Of a DNA stretch of 42,269 nucleotides, positions 17,174-29,448 are shown piece after piece. The position numbers were made by a program, and so were the translations under genes. Numbering within the stretch: position 1 is the first letter of the stretch; each line of letters opens with the position of its first letter. Where the stretch lies: assembly GCA_017656335.1 (NCBI GenBank), contig JACDOA010000010.1, positions 1 through 42,269 on the forward strand, in the 5' to 3' direction. This DNA comes from Thermosipho sp. (in: thermotogales) (GTDB lineage Bacteria > Thermotogota > Thermotogae > Thermotogales > Fervidobacteriaceae). The notes under the pieces are model-generated. The model worked only from the letters and a program-made list of their open reading frames with translations, was not told the DNA's origin and searched no databases.

Positions 17174-18064
17174 ATGAGATACAGTCATGAAAAATGGATA
17201 AAAATATTTCAAGACAAAAAATATTTTAGAGATCTTATTAAAAAAGCATTTGAAAAAATAGGTTTAAAAGTTGAATCAATTGAAAATACATTTCCCGGAA
17301 CTCATGCCGTATTTGTTATTAATGGAAAATATGTTATAAAAATTTATTGGGAGCTGTTTTTGGAAGACTTTTTTGTTGAAGAAGAAATATTAAGATCTTT
17401 AAATAAAAATATTTATTCCGGAAAATTAGAAAATTTTTATTATCTAATTTTTGAATATACACCTGGAGTTCCGTTAAGACAGTTGTATAAAAAAGGAACG
17501 AAAATTTCTAAAAAAATTATTAAAGATTTAGCTTTTGACATAAAAAGAGTTCATCAGATAGATTTAAAAAGATTAAAACGTATAAATTCAAGAAATTGGG
17601 AAAGTTATTTTGAAACTAAAAAAGAAAATTTACTAAAAAAAATTGAACAATATGACTTTTTATCCGATAAATTAAAAACTTATTTGATGTTAGTTTTTTC
17701 AAATCTCAGACCTGAAAAATATAAAGAAATAAGGCTTATACATGCAGATTTAACTGAAGATCACATTTTGATAGATGATTTTAACAACTATAAAGGAATA
17801 ATAGACTTTGGGGATAGCATGATTGCTCCTGTTGAATATGAATGGGTAGCATTATATTTAAGTGGTTTGAATAAAAATTATAAATATTTCCAGTATTTTT
17901 TAAGTTGTTATGGCATAAATAGTTTTTCTAAAGACAATTTTATTGTGTTTTTGTTTTTACATAAATTTAGTGATGATATTTTAAAGGAGATAATAGGGGA
18001 AGGGTATATAAAAAATTACAATGAATTAAAATCATTTTTGTTTAATTATAAAAATGAGGAGTGA
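17174..18064 (+). CDS. Aminoglycoside phosphotransferase (APH)-like kinase
   Basis: About 296 aa with the APH/choline-kinase fold. Visible are the N-lobe lysine in KYVIKIYWE, the hinge region YYLIFEYTPGVPL, the catalytic loop LIHADLTEDHILID (Asp base; the usual Asn replaced by His, as seen in many uncharacterised members) and the metal-binding GIIDFGDS. It is likely a small-molecule kinase; resistance to aminoglycosides cannot be claimed. Tandem ATGs at 17171/17174 follow GGAGGG; the second has the better spacing. Its stop overlaps the SD of the next gene, so the two form an operon. Confidence 0.85.
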   Translation: MRYSHEKWIKIFQDKKYFRDLIKKAFEKIGLKVESIENTFPGTHAVFVINGKYVIKIYWELFLEDFFVEEEILRSLNKNIYSGKLENFYYLIFEYTPGVPLRQLYKKGTKISKKIIKDLAFDIKRVHQIDLKRLKRINSRNWESYFETKKENLLKKIEQYDFLSDKLKTYLMLVFSNLRPEKYKEIRLIHADLTEDHILIDDFNNYKGIIDFGDSMIAPVEYEWVALYLSGLNKNYKYFQYFLSCYGINSFSKDNFIVFLFLHKFSDDILKEIIGEGYIKNYNELKSFLFNYKNEE

Positions 18065-18069
18065 ATTCT

Positions 18070-18354
18070 ATGAAAAATGTAGATGAGAATTTTAATTATA
18101 TCAATTATTTTTTCTTTGTATTATTTGCGGTAATTGGAGTTTTAAATAGTTTTTTTGTTGGCATTATTCCAGGAATTTTTTATATCTTGCTTTCATTAAT
18201 ATATTTTCCTTATTTTGATAGGAAAATTAAGAAAAAGATTAATTTTAAATTTTATAACTTGTTCAAAATCATTCTTGCCTTATTTGTTCTTTGGGGGACA
18301 TTGGCTGTTGGGGAATTAATGGAACTTTTTGAAACAAACATCTTGAATAAATAA
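18070..18354 (+). CDS. Small membrane protein, 94 aa
   Basis: Unrecognised. About three hydrophobic segments (residues 10-30, 33-50 and 65-85) with a basic loop (DRKIKKKINFK) between the second and third. The start at ATG 18070 is set by GAGGAG 8 nt upstream; that SD lies over the stop of the kinase gene, so the two are translationally linked. A GTG at 18061 is inside the SD and unlikely. A membrane partner of the kinase is possible but not shown. Confidence 0.75.
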   Translation: MKNVDENFNYINYFFFVLFAVIGVLNSFFVGIIPGIFYILLSLIYFPYFDRKIKKKINFKFYNLFKIILALFVLWGTLAVGELMELFETNILNK

Positions 18355-18445
18355 AAATATTAGAGTTTCGAAAATAATTCTACCAATTTTTGCATCCACC
18401 TATTTGGAGTAAATAAACACATTAAAAGTTAAAATAGTAGGAATA

Positions 18446-18478
18446 ATAAAAAACCTCCTCAGAATTTTCCTGAGGAGG
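18446..18478 (-). terminator. Intrinsic terminator of the hydrogenase operon
   Basis: A perfect 9-bp stem, CCTCCTCAG (18454-18462) with CTGAGGAGG (18470-18478), and a 7-nt loop. Read on the minus strand it is followed by a T-rich run at 18453-18446. It lies 24 nt past the rex stop and ends the operon. Confidence 0.9.
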
Positions 18479-18501
18479 TACGAGGTTGGCCATGTTGGAT
18501 G

Positions 18502-21106
<2,605 letters not shown>

Positions 21107-22987
21107 TTAAACCAATTCTATTGCGTTGAATTTACATTTTTCAAAACAAATACCGCATTTAACACATTTTTCCTGGTCAATAACATACGGTTTTCCTCTT
21201 TCTCCACTTATAGCTCCTTGTGGACATGACCTTGCACAAAGACTACAACTTTTACAAAGCTCCGGATTAATAATGTATTTTTTAAGAGCTGTACAGGTTC
21301 CACTTGGACACTTTCCATTTATATGTTCGATATACTCATCTTTAAAATGTTTTAGGGTACTTAATATAGGATTGGGAGCAGTTTTTCCAAGACCACAAAG
21401 TGAAGCGGTTTTTATTATTTTTGAAAGATATTCAAGATTTTCTAAATCTTCTTTTTTTGCTTTTCCTTGAGTGAATTTTTCTAAGATAGTGTATGCCTGC
21501 ATTGTTCCTTCTCTACAGGGAATGCATTTTCCACATGATTCTCTTTTTGTAAAATCAAGAAAGAACCTTGCAACTTCTACCATACATCTATCTTCAGTAA
21601 TAGCAACAATACCTCCAGAACCGACCATTGCATCAACAGATTTCAATGTGTCGTAGTCAAGTGGAAGATCAAAATATTTTTCAGGTAAACATGCACCAGA
21701 TGGTCCGCCAATTTGTATTGCTTTAAGTTTTTTTCCATCTGTTGTTCCTCCGCAAATATTTTCAAGAACGTATCGTATCGTTGTTCCAAATTCAATTTCT
21801 ATAATCCCAGTTAGTTTTAATGGACCTGTTACTGAAAACATTTTAGTTCCAGGTGATTTTTCAACACCACGTTTTCTATAATTTTCAACTCCATCCCTGA
21901 TTATTTTTGGTACATTTGCATATGTTTCAACGTTATTTATGAGTGTTGGGTAACCCCAAAGTCCTCTTTGAGCTGGAAATGGAGGTCTTGGTCTAGGAAC
22001 ACCTCTTTTTCCTTCGATTGAAGCAAGTAGTGCAGTTTCTTCACCACATACAAATGCACCGGCTCCTTCTTTAACTTCGACATCAAAGGAAAATCCTGTT
22101 CCAAGTATATTTTCTCCTAAAAGCCCCATTTTTTTTGCATCATTAATGGCTTTGTTAAACATTTCAACTGCAATTGGATATTCAGCGCGAATGTATGCAT
22201 ATCCTTTTTGTGCGCCAACTGTGAATCCTGCAATTATCATTCCTTCAAGTACTGAATGTGGATCTCTTTCAAGAAGAGTTCTATTCATAAAAGCGCCCGG
22301 ATCTCCTTCATCTGCATTACAAACAACAAACTTCTTTTTTCCCTCTGCTTTGTATGTAAATTCCCATTTTAATCCAGTTGGAAATCCTCCACCACCTCTA
22401 CCTCTAAGTCCAGAAGCTTTAATTGTTTCAATAACTTCTTCTGGTTTCATTGACGATAAAACTTTTATTAAGGATTTATAACCACTTCGTCCCATATAAT
22501 CTTCAATTTTTTCACATTCACTCGTACCAATGCCTTCCATTATGTAGAATGTTTGATTTTTGAAAAACGTTGCATCTTCCAGTCTTGAAACCTTTTGCCC
22601 AGTTACTGAATCAGTTAAGAGAAGTCTTTCAATGATTTCATCGTTTTCTATTGTTTTTTCAATAATTTCTTCTACATCATCGATTTTTACGTGTGAATAT
22701 GTGATTCCATTTGGCATAATTTTTACAAGTGGGCCAAGTGAACAGAGTCCACAACATCCTGTTTTTCTGACCATGGGGCTTTCATCTTTTTCGTCCATTG
22801 TTTCTACGTTCACATCTAATCCTTTTTCTTTAATAACTTCAACAAATTTTTTATATACTTTTCTTGAACCATTTGCTGTGCAACCGGTTCCTACACAAAC
22901 GTATATAGATTTTTCATTTAATCTTTCTTTTCTTAATTTTTCTTGTTTTTCAATATATGTTATTGCATCTTGAATTGTTTTAAACAT
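21107..22987 (-). CDS. hydB: Bifurcating hydrogenase flavoprotein subunit HydB (NuoF-like)
   Basis: About 626 aa. Domain order: a thioredoxin-like [2Fe-2S] domain (YVCVGTGCTANG ... TGCCGLCSLGP), an FMN/NADH-binding NuoF core (ASGLRGRGGGGFPTGLKW, CNADEGDPGAF, GAGAFVCGEETALLASIEG), a [4Fe-4S] site (ESCGKCIPCREG) and a C-terminal pair of [4Fe-4S] ferredoxin motifs (CKSCSLCARSCPQ; CVKCGICFEKC). It takes electrons from NADH and, with HydA and HydC, couples them to ferredoxin. The start is chosen at ATG 22987 because the SD AAGGAGATGAT covers the earlier in-frame ATG at 22999; the difference is four residues. It directly abuts the hydC stop. Confidence 0.96.
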   Translation of the reverse strand: MFKTIQDAITYIEKQEKLRKERLNEKSIYVCVGTGCTANGSRKVYKKFVEVIKEKGLDVNVETMDEKDESPMVRKTGCCGLCSLGPLVKIMPNGITYSHVKIDDVEEIIEKTIENDEIIERLLLTDSVTGQKVSRLEDATFFKNQTFYIMEGIGTSECEKIEDYMGRSGYKSLIKVLSSMKPEEVIETIKASGLRGRGGGGFPTGLKWEFTYKAEGKKKFVVCNADEGDPGAFMNRTLLERDPHSVLEGMIIAGFTVGAQKGYAYIRAEYPIAVEMFNKAINDAKKMGLLGENILGTGFSFDVEVKEGAGAFVCGEETALLASIEGKRGVPRPRPPFPAQRGLWGYPTLINNVETYANVPKIIRDGVENYRKRGVEKSPGTKMFSVTGPLKLTGIIEIEFGTTIRYVLENICGGTTDGKKLKAIQIGGPSGACLPEKYFDLPLDYDTLKSVDAMVGSGGIVAITEDRCMVEVARFFLDFTKRESCGKCIPCREGTMQAYTILEKFTQGKAKKEDLENLEYLSKIIKTASLCGLGKTAPNPILSTLKHFKDEYIEHINGKCPSGTCTALKKYIINPELCKSCSLCARSCPQGAISGERGKPYVIDQEKCVKCGICFEKCKFNAIELV

Positions 22988-22988
22988 A

Positions 22989-24613
<1,625 letters not shown>

Positions 24614-24614
24614 T

Positions 24615-26204
24615 TTAATCCTCCATATAGTTTTTAAATTCAACAAAGTGAGATTTTGTTTCTGCAATTGATTCTCCAAGAAGTCCAGCTATTTCCTGTG
24701 CAAGTAGCATTTGTTTATTTAGAACTTCTTCAATTTTTTCAATTGTTTGTTTTTTTAAATTTCTCATTTTTGTTTCCTGTTCCATTTCTTTTGAAACGTC
24801 TGTTAATATAAATACTTCACCACTATCTTCTGGTAACGTGAATCTTTTTACAATGAACTTGTAATTTTTGTTATTTATAGTTATTTCTTTTAAATCATTT
24901 GTTTTTATATCTTTTATTTTTTCAAATAATTCTGAATTTGAAATACTCATAAATGTAACTCTGGCTATTTTATTTTTATATGTAATTTTTCCATCCTGAA
25001 CAATTAAAATTAGATTTGGAGTTTCTTCAACAACCATGTTACTTACACTAGAAACTTTATCAATCAAATATGTTATACACATTTCTTTTTCTGCCTTTTT
25101 TTCAAGAACAGCTATTGCTTTTTCTCTACAAGTATCATATCCACATGCACTACAGTTCAATTCTTTTGTTTTATCAGTTTTTCCAATTGAGATAAGAACT
25201 TTTTCGATTGCGTCTTCTGTGAATTCTTTTGTTTTCTTTTTATTTTTAAATTCTTTTTTCAAGTTTAATTCAACGTTTTGAATTGTTTTTCCATTAGGAA
25301 GTTTATTTATATTTTTAATTAACCTTAGTCTTTTTTCAATTAAACTAATATCTTTTCTTGATGCTGGACCTTCAATACATCCTCCATTACAAGCAGACAT
25401 TTCAATAAAAAAATTCCCTTCAAAAGTTTCAAATCTCTTAAAAAACTCTTTTATATTTTGAATACCTTCAATATGTAATAAATTTTCAAAAGTTCCATTG
25501 AGAGTATTTAAGATTCCACCGGAAACTGGATAATACCTAGCTTTTTGAGGATATGGTTCATCTGGAAATTCATCATCAAATTTATCAATATCTATATTTT
25601 CAATTTCAAAGAATTTTTCTATTTCTTCAAAAGTCAGTGTTAAATCAAATTCCTCTTCAAGTTCTCGTTTTTTTGCTATACAAGGTCCTATAAAAACGAT
25701 TGGAAGATTTCCAAAATGTTTTTTTAAGAACTTTGCATGAGCTATAGCTGGAGAAACAACTGGTGCTAAAAATTCAATTTTTTCTGGGAAATATTTTTCA
25801 ATCAAATCTACTACAACAGGGCAAGCGGTACTGATTGTAAAATTTTTTAGATTTTTGTATTCATTTGAAACAAGTTCAGCACCAATAGAAGTTTCACTAA
25901 CAATTGCACCTTGATTTTTAAAAAATGATATTACTTTAAAGGGAAGATCAAAGTGCGAATAAAAGGAAGGAGCTATTGAAATAATAAATTTACTACCGAA
26001 AAAATTTTTAAGATTTTCAAATTCTTGTATGTAATTTTTGGCATTTTGTGGACAAATTTCGATACATTTTCCACATAATATACAATCTTCATCAATAACT
26101 TTAGATTTACTATTTGAAAAAGAAATAGCTTTTACAGGACAATTTCTTAAACATTTGTAGCAATATTTACAATTAGCTTCGTTTGAAATAATAAATTTCT
26201 CCAT
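24615..26204 (-). CDS. hydS: Putative sensory [FeFe] hydrogenase HydS with PAS domain
   Basis: 529 aa. Two [4Fe-4S] ferredoxin motifs (Cys12-22, Cys41-51) lead into a hydrogenase core with all four H-cluster cysteines: Cys128 (STACPVV), Cys175 (GPCIAKK), Cys272 and Cys276 (MSACNGGCIEG). The proton-relay Cys of catalytic enzymes is Ala127 here, and the GGGQP tail is absent, as in group C sensory hydrogenases. A further Fe-S motif (Cys351, 354, 359, 376) and a PAS domain (about 393-470) follow, then a helical tail. It probably senses H2 or the reduction state rather than producing H2 in bulk. It sits between the [2Fe-2S] ferredoxin gene and the phosphatase, with one nt between neighbours, consistent with a signalling cascade. 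Confidence 0.92.
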   Translation of the reverse strand: MEKFIISNEANCKYCYKCLRNCPVKAISFSNSKSKVIDEDCILCGKCIEICPQNAKNYIQEFENLKNFFGSKFIISIAPSFYSHFDLPFKVISFFKNQGAIVSETSIGAELVSNEYKNLKNFTISTACPVVVDLIEKYFPEKIEFLAPVVSPAIAHAKFLKKHFGNLPIVFIGPCIAKKRELEEEFDLTLTFEEIEKFFEIENIDIDKFDDEFPDEPYPQKARYYPVSGGILNTLNGTFENLLHIEGIQNIKEFFKRFETFEGNFFIEMSACNGGCIEGPASRKDISLIEKRLRLIKNINKLPNGKTIQNVELNLKKEFKNKKKTKEFTEDAIEKVLISIGKTDKTKELNCSACGYDTCREKAIAVLEKKAEKEMCITYLIDKVSSVSNMVVEETPNLILIVQDGKITYKNKIARVTFMSISNSELFEKIKDIKTNDLKEITINNKNYKFIVKRFTLPEDSGEVFILTDVSKEMEQETKMRNLKKQTIEKIEEVLNKQMLLAQEIAGLLGESIAETKSHFVEFKNYMED

Positions 26205-26205
26205 T

Positions 26206-26433
26206 TTATACGCCTTCTTCTAAAAATTTTTTAATTTTCTCCTGAACATTCTCTGGAGAGACATTTGAAATAATATTTCCATTTATTTCTAAATTAATTC
26301 CATCACTACACTTTCCAAAGCAAAGAGAACCAACTAATTTTAAGTTTTTAATGTTCATTTCTTTGATTTTTTCTATTATTTCGTATGATCCTTTTAAATG
26401 GCAGGAACTTCCCATACATATTTTTATAGTCAT
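26206..26433 (-). CDS. Thioredoxin-like [2Fe-2S] ferredoxin
   Basis: 75 aa with the same fold as the C-terminal domain of HydA. Ligand cysteines are Cys6 and Cys11 (CMGSSCHLKGS) and a second pair in SLCFGKCSDG. First gene of the hydrogenase operon; SD AGAGGTG precedes the ATG. It may pass electrons to or from HydS, or exchange with the HydA tail. The hydS ATG lies one nt beyond its stop. Confidence 0.92.
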   Translation of the reverse strand: MTIKICMGSSCHLKGSYEIIEKIKEMNIKNLKLVGSLCFGKCSDGINLEINGNIISNVSPENVQEKIKKFLEEGV

Positions 26434-26463
26434 TTTTACACCTCTTTTATTGTGAAAAAAATA

Positions 26464-26512
26464 ACGTGATTATTTTCACGAATATTTTAACTTGATTTTT
26501 ATTGAAAGTCAA
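26464..26512 (-). promoter_or_regulatory. Hydrogenase operon promoter with Rex-like operator
   Basis: On the minus strand TTGACT (26512-26507) and TAAAAT (26489-26484) are 17 nt apart. Just downstream, 26464-26481 reads ACGTGATTATTTTCACGA: the inner GTGA-N6-TCAC arms and spacing fit the Rex consensus TTGTGAA-N4-TTCACAA, with changes in the outer bases. The site would cover the transcription start, a classical repressor position. Confidence 0.8.
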
Positions 26513-26720
26513 TACTTTTTCATGATTTTGGTAAATTTAAATTTTTTAGAAAATAAAACGTAAAAAAGATATTGAGTGAAAAGTTTTGTATCCATCTATT
26601 TACATTTTCACTTCAAAAATTAAACCCGAAAAACTGAGAAATAAATAGTATAATAAAAAAAGAAGATTCAAATAAGGAAAAATATATAAAAATATAATGA
26701 TGAATTAAAGAGGTGAAATA

Positions 26721-27599
26721 TTGCATTACTTTGCTGCTATTATTTCTGCGTTTTCTTCGTCAGTAACTTCTATCTTTGGAAAAGTCTCATTAAATTTGGG
26801 AGCTTCAGCTTTACAAATTTTGCTTATACGGTTTTTGTTTTCACTTTTAATTTCTTTTATCTTCTTTTTATTATTAAAAAGAAAATTTGATTTAAAAAAA
26901 TTTATATTATTTGGATTTTTAGGAATATTAAATTATGGATTAGCATCTTATTTATTTTTTTCAGGTCTTAAATTTTTAAATCCTGCTTATGCTACTGTTT
27001 TATTTTTTACAAATCCAATTTTTGTTTTGTTATTTCAAACGATTATATATAAGAATAAAATGAACATATTGAATATATTAGCTGTTATACTTTCATTTGT
27101 TGGTGTGTTTTTTTCTAATGTTGGTGAACAAAAATTTTCTAATTTAGATAGTTTGATTGTAGGTACATTTTTAGTCATTTTAGCATCACTTTTAAACGGA
27201 CTTTTTATAGCAATAACTGGCGAGAAATTTAAAAAGTTTTCTTTAGACCCTTTTGAGATAGTTTTTTATACATTTTTAGCTGTTAGTATAATGTATCTAG
27301 TTGTTTCTGTTTTTACAAGAGATATATTTACTTTAAGGGTAGATTACATAGGTTATGGTTTATTATTAGCTATTTTTTCAACATTTATACCTCTTACTTT
27401 AAACTTTTTTTCGTTGAAAAAGTTGAGTTCACATACTGTTGCAATAATAATGCCTCTTGAAGTTGTTTTTGCTAGTATTCTTTCATTTATTATTTTTGGA
27501 GAAAGTTTTAATCTCATTAAGATTATAGGTTTTGTTCTTGTTGGATTTGCTCCAGTAGTTGAAAATTTAAAATATGTTTTTAAATATTTTAATAAGTGA
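26721..27599 (+). CDS. EamA/DMT-family transporter
   Basis: 292 aa with ten hydrophobic helices in two EamA halves (about 1-130 and 145-285). The typical LNPAYATVLFFTNPIFVLL (TM3-4) is matched in the second half by LSSHTVAIIMPLEVVFASI, and FGESFNLIKIIGFVLV ends it. Members export amino acids, nucleosides or other metabolites; the substrate here is open. The start is TTG 26721, fixed by AGAGGTGAAATA. It is divergent from the hydrogenase operon across 287 nt. Confidence 0.88.
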   Translation: MHYFAAIISAFSSSVTSIFGKVSLNLGASALQILLIRFLFSLLISFIFFLLLKRKFDLKKFILFGFLGILNYGLASYLFFSGLKFLNPAYATVLFFTNPIFVLLFQTIIYKNKMNILNILAVILSFVGVFFSNVGEQKFSNLDSLIVGTFLVILASLLNGLFIAITGEKFKKFSLDPFEIVFYTFLAVSIMYLVVSVFTRDIFTLRVDYIGYGLLLAIFSTFIPLTLNFFSLKKLSSHTVAIIMPLEVVFASILSFIIFGESFNLIKIIGFVLVGFAPVVENLKYVFKYFNK

Positions 27600-28106
27600 A
27601 TTAAACATGATGAATATTGTGAATTTATAATCAGATAAATTGTTTTGAGTTTACAAATAAAAGCTATTTAGTTTTATAAAGTTCATAATATTGTGAATTT
27701 TTAAAAATTTCAATTGTAAAATTATGTACTTGAATGATAGATAATGCCTCTGTATATAGGTAATTTCAGAGGTATTTTTAATTATTCCGGAGCTTGAGGA
27801 ACTTGGTAAATAAAAAATAAAAATTTAGAATCTTTGTAAAAACTTTATCAAAGATAAGAGCTGCCATGGAAAGATAAAAATGGAGTTATAAAAAACAATT
27901 GATATGTGGAACTGAACCTACAAAAATTATTTAAATTTGATGCAATTACTATAACTCTAAAAAATGTTTTTAATACACTCGATTTAAGGTATGTACTTTA
28001 TGTTATAATTTTTACTGTGAGCAAGGATTGTTAAATTTTTTACATTTGATTGTATTATAATATTAATAAATATTTGAAGTATTATTTATTTTTGGGGTGA
28101 TAATTA
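27600..28106. other. Intergenic, 507 nt, no intact gene
   Basis: Apart from a terminator at 27743-27779 nothing is supported. A TATAAT-like hexamer lies at 28004-28009, about 100 nt before the response regulator, but without a good -35. Stop-ridden pieces near 27790-27900 (such as ELEELGK and HGKIKME) could be a worn gene fragment. Confidence 0.5.
27743..27779 (+). terminator. Intrinsic terminator downstream of the EamA gene
   Basis: AATGCCTCTG (27743-27752) pairs with CAGAGGTATT (27767-27776), one G-T wobble in ten pairs, 14-nt loop, followed by further Ts. It lies about 140 nt past the gene. Confidence 0.6.
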
Positions 28107-29141
28107 ATGAAGATATTGGTAGTTGATGATGATGAAGAAATAAGAAAGTCTCTATCTGATTATTTACATAGTAAAAATTATGAAGTTTACAAAGCTTCAA
28201 ATGGTGAAAAAGCTTGTGAATTGTTAAGCCAAAATTCTTTTGATTTGGTATTTATGGACATAAAAATGACCGGAATGAATGGAATAGAAACTATAAAATT
28301 GTTAAGAGAAAGGCAAATTCCAGTCATAGTAATTGCATTAACAGATTTTAATGAAGTAAGGATTGAAAAAATTGCAGAAGCTGGTTTCGATGATTTTGTT
28401 GAGAAGCCAATTAATTTTAAAGAAATTAATTTAAAACTCGAATTGATAAAAAAATATTTTCATTTTTATAAATCTAAATATAAATACTATTCAGAGTACG
28501 CTAAAAGTTTAACTGAATTAACGAAAAAAATAAAGGATTATGAAAAAACTAAAGATGACTTGATTATAGAAGCAATCCAATTGTTATACAATATATCTGA
28601 ATATAGAGATTATGAAACACATGACCACACAATGAGAATTGGGTGGCTCAGTGGAAAATTAGCTCAGAAAATTGGTTTATCTCATTCGTTTGTAAGTGAA
28701 ATTCAGTTTGCGGCTCCTTTACATGATATTGGTAAAATTGGTATTCCAGATGCAATACTATTGAAACCTGATAAACTTACAAGTGATGAATGGGAGATAA
28801 TGAAACAACATACGATAATAGGTTATAAAATATTAAAAAATGCGAAGAACCCAATTCTAAAATTGGCTGCAGAAATAGCTTTAACACATCATGAAAGATG
28901 GAATGGAAAAGGTTATCCTAGAGGATTGAAGGAAAATGAAATACCAATTTCAGGCCAAATAGTGGCCATTGCAGATAGTTTTGATGCTATTGTTTCAAAC
29001 CGACCATATAAAAATAAGCAACCATATATAGAAGGATTTTATGAGATTGAAAAAAATGCTGGAATACTTTATAACCCTGAGCTAGTAGAAAAGTTTTTAG
29101 AAATGAGGCATGAAATAGAAAATTATTATGAGCAAAAATGA
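28107..29141 (+). CDS. Response regulator with HD-GYP output domain
   Basis: 344 aa. The receiver domain (1-120) has the acidic pocket Asp7-Asp9, phospho-acceptor Asp51 (FMDIKMTG) and the Lys of EKPINF. After a helical linker (about 125-165) comes an HD-GYP domain with HDHTMRIGWLS, the HD pair in PLHDIGKIGIPD, HHERWNGKGYPRGL (the GYP motif) and IADSFDAIVSNRPYK. This architecture (RpfG-like) hydrolyses cyclic di-GMP on phosphorylation; the catalytic residues look complete. No histidine kinase gene is adjacent, so it is an orphan. The SD is GGGGTGATAAT. Confidence 0.92.
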   Translation: MKILVVDDDEEIRKSLSDYLHSKNYEVYKASNGEKACELLSQNSFDLVFMDIKMTGMNGIETIKLLRERQIPVIVIALTDFNEVRIEKIAEAGFDDFVEKPINFKEINLKLELIKKYFHFYKSKYKYYSEYAKSLTELTKKIKDYEKTKDDLIIEAIQLLYNISEYRDYETHDHTMRIGWLSGKLAQKIGLSHSFVSEIQFAAPLHDIGKIGIPDAILLKPDKLTSDEWEIMKQHTIIGYKILKNAKNPILKLAAEIALTHHERWNGKGYPRGLKENEIPISGQIVAIADSFDAIVSNRPYKNKQPYIEGFYEIEKNAGILYNPELVEKFLEMRHEIENYYEQK

Positions 29142-29384
29142 GTGTAAAAAATGCTTTTATTGAATATTTTAAGTTATTGGTAATAAATTGTATTGTTTTC
29201 TTATTTATATATAATTATAAAAATTATATTCAAACTTTCTAGGCAAATCTTCTCAAAGAATTGAGTATATTTCTCATTTTTGCCCAATATAACCCCTTCT
29301 AAAGATTTTGAATTTAAAGATTGAATAATATACAAAAAACTTATCCTAAATTCATTTAAAGTATATCAAAAATCCCAAAGAAAA

Positions 29385-29430
29385 AGATAAAAATCTCCCA
29401 AACGAAGATGATACTTTCATTTGGGAGATT
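29385..29430 (-). terminator. Intrinsic terminator of the heterodimeric ABC exporter operon
   Basis: A perfect 11-bp stem AATCTCCCAAA (29392-29402) / TTTGGGAGATT (29420-29430). On the minus strand it is followed by TTTTTATC. It lies 19 nt past the stop of the second ABC gene. Confidence 0.88.
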
Positions 29431-29448
29431 AATAAGAAAAAAGATTTT

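Noticed and set aside
17174-18064. Aminoglycoside resistance gene
   Set aside because: Only the general APH-like kinase fold is visible; there is no close match to a resistance enzyme and the catalytic-loop Asn is His.
21126-22973. Several plus-strand frames of 60-137 codons
   Set aside because: All are antisense shadows of hydB, which has full family signatures.
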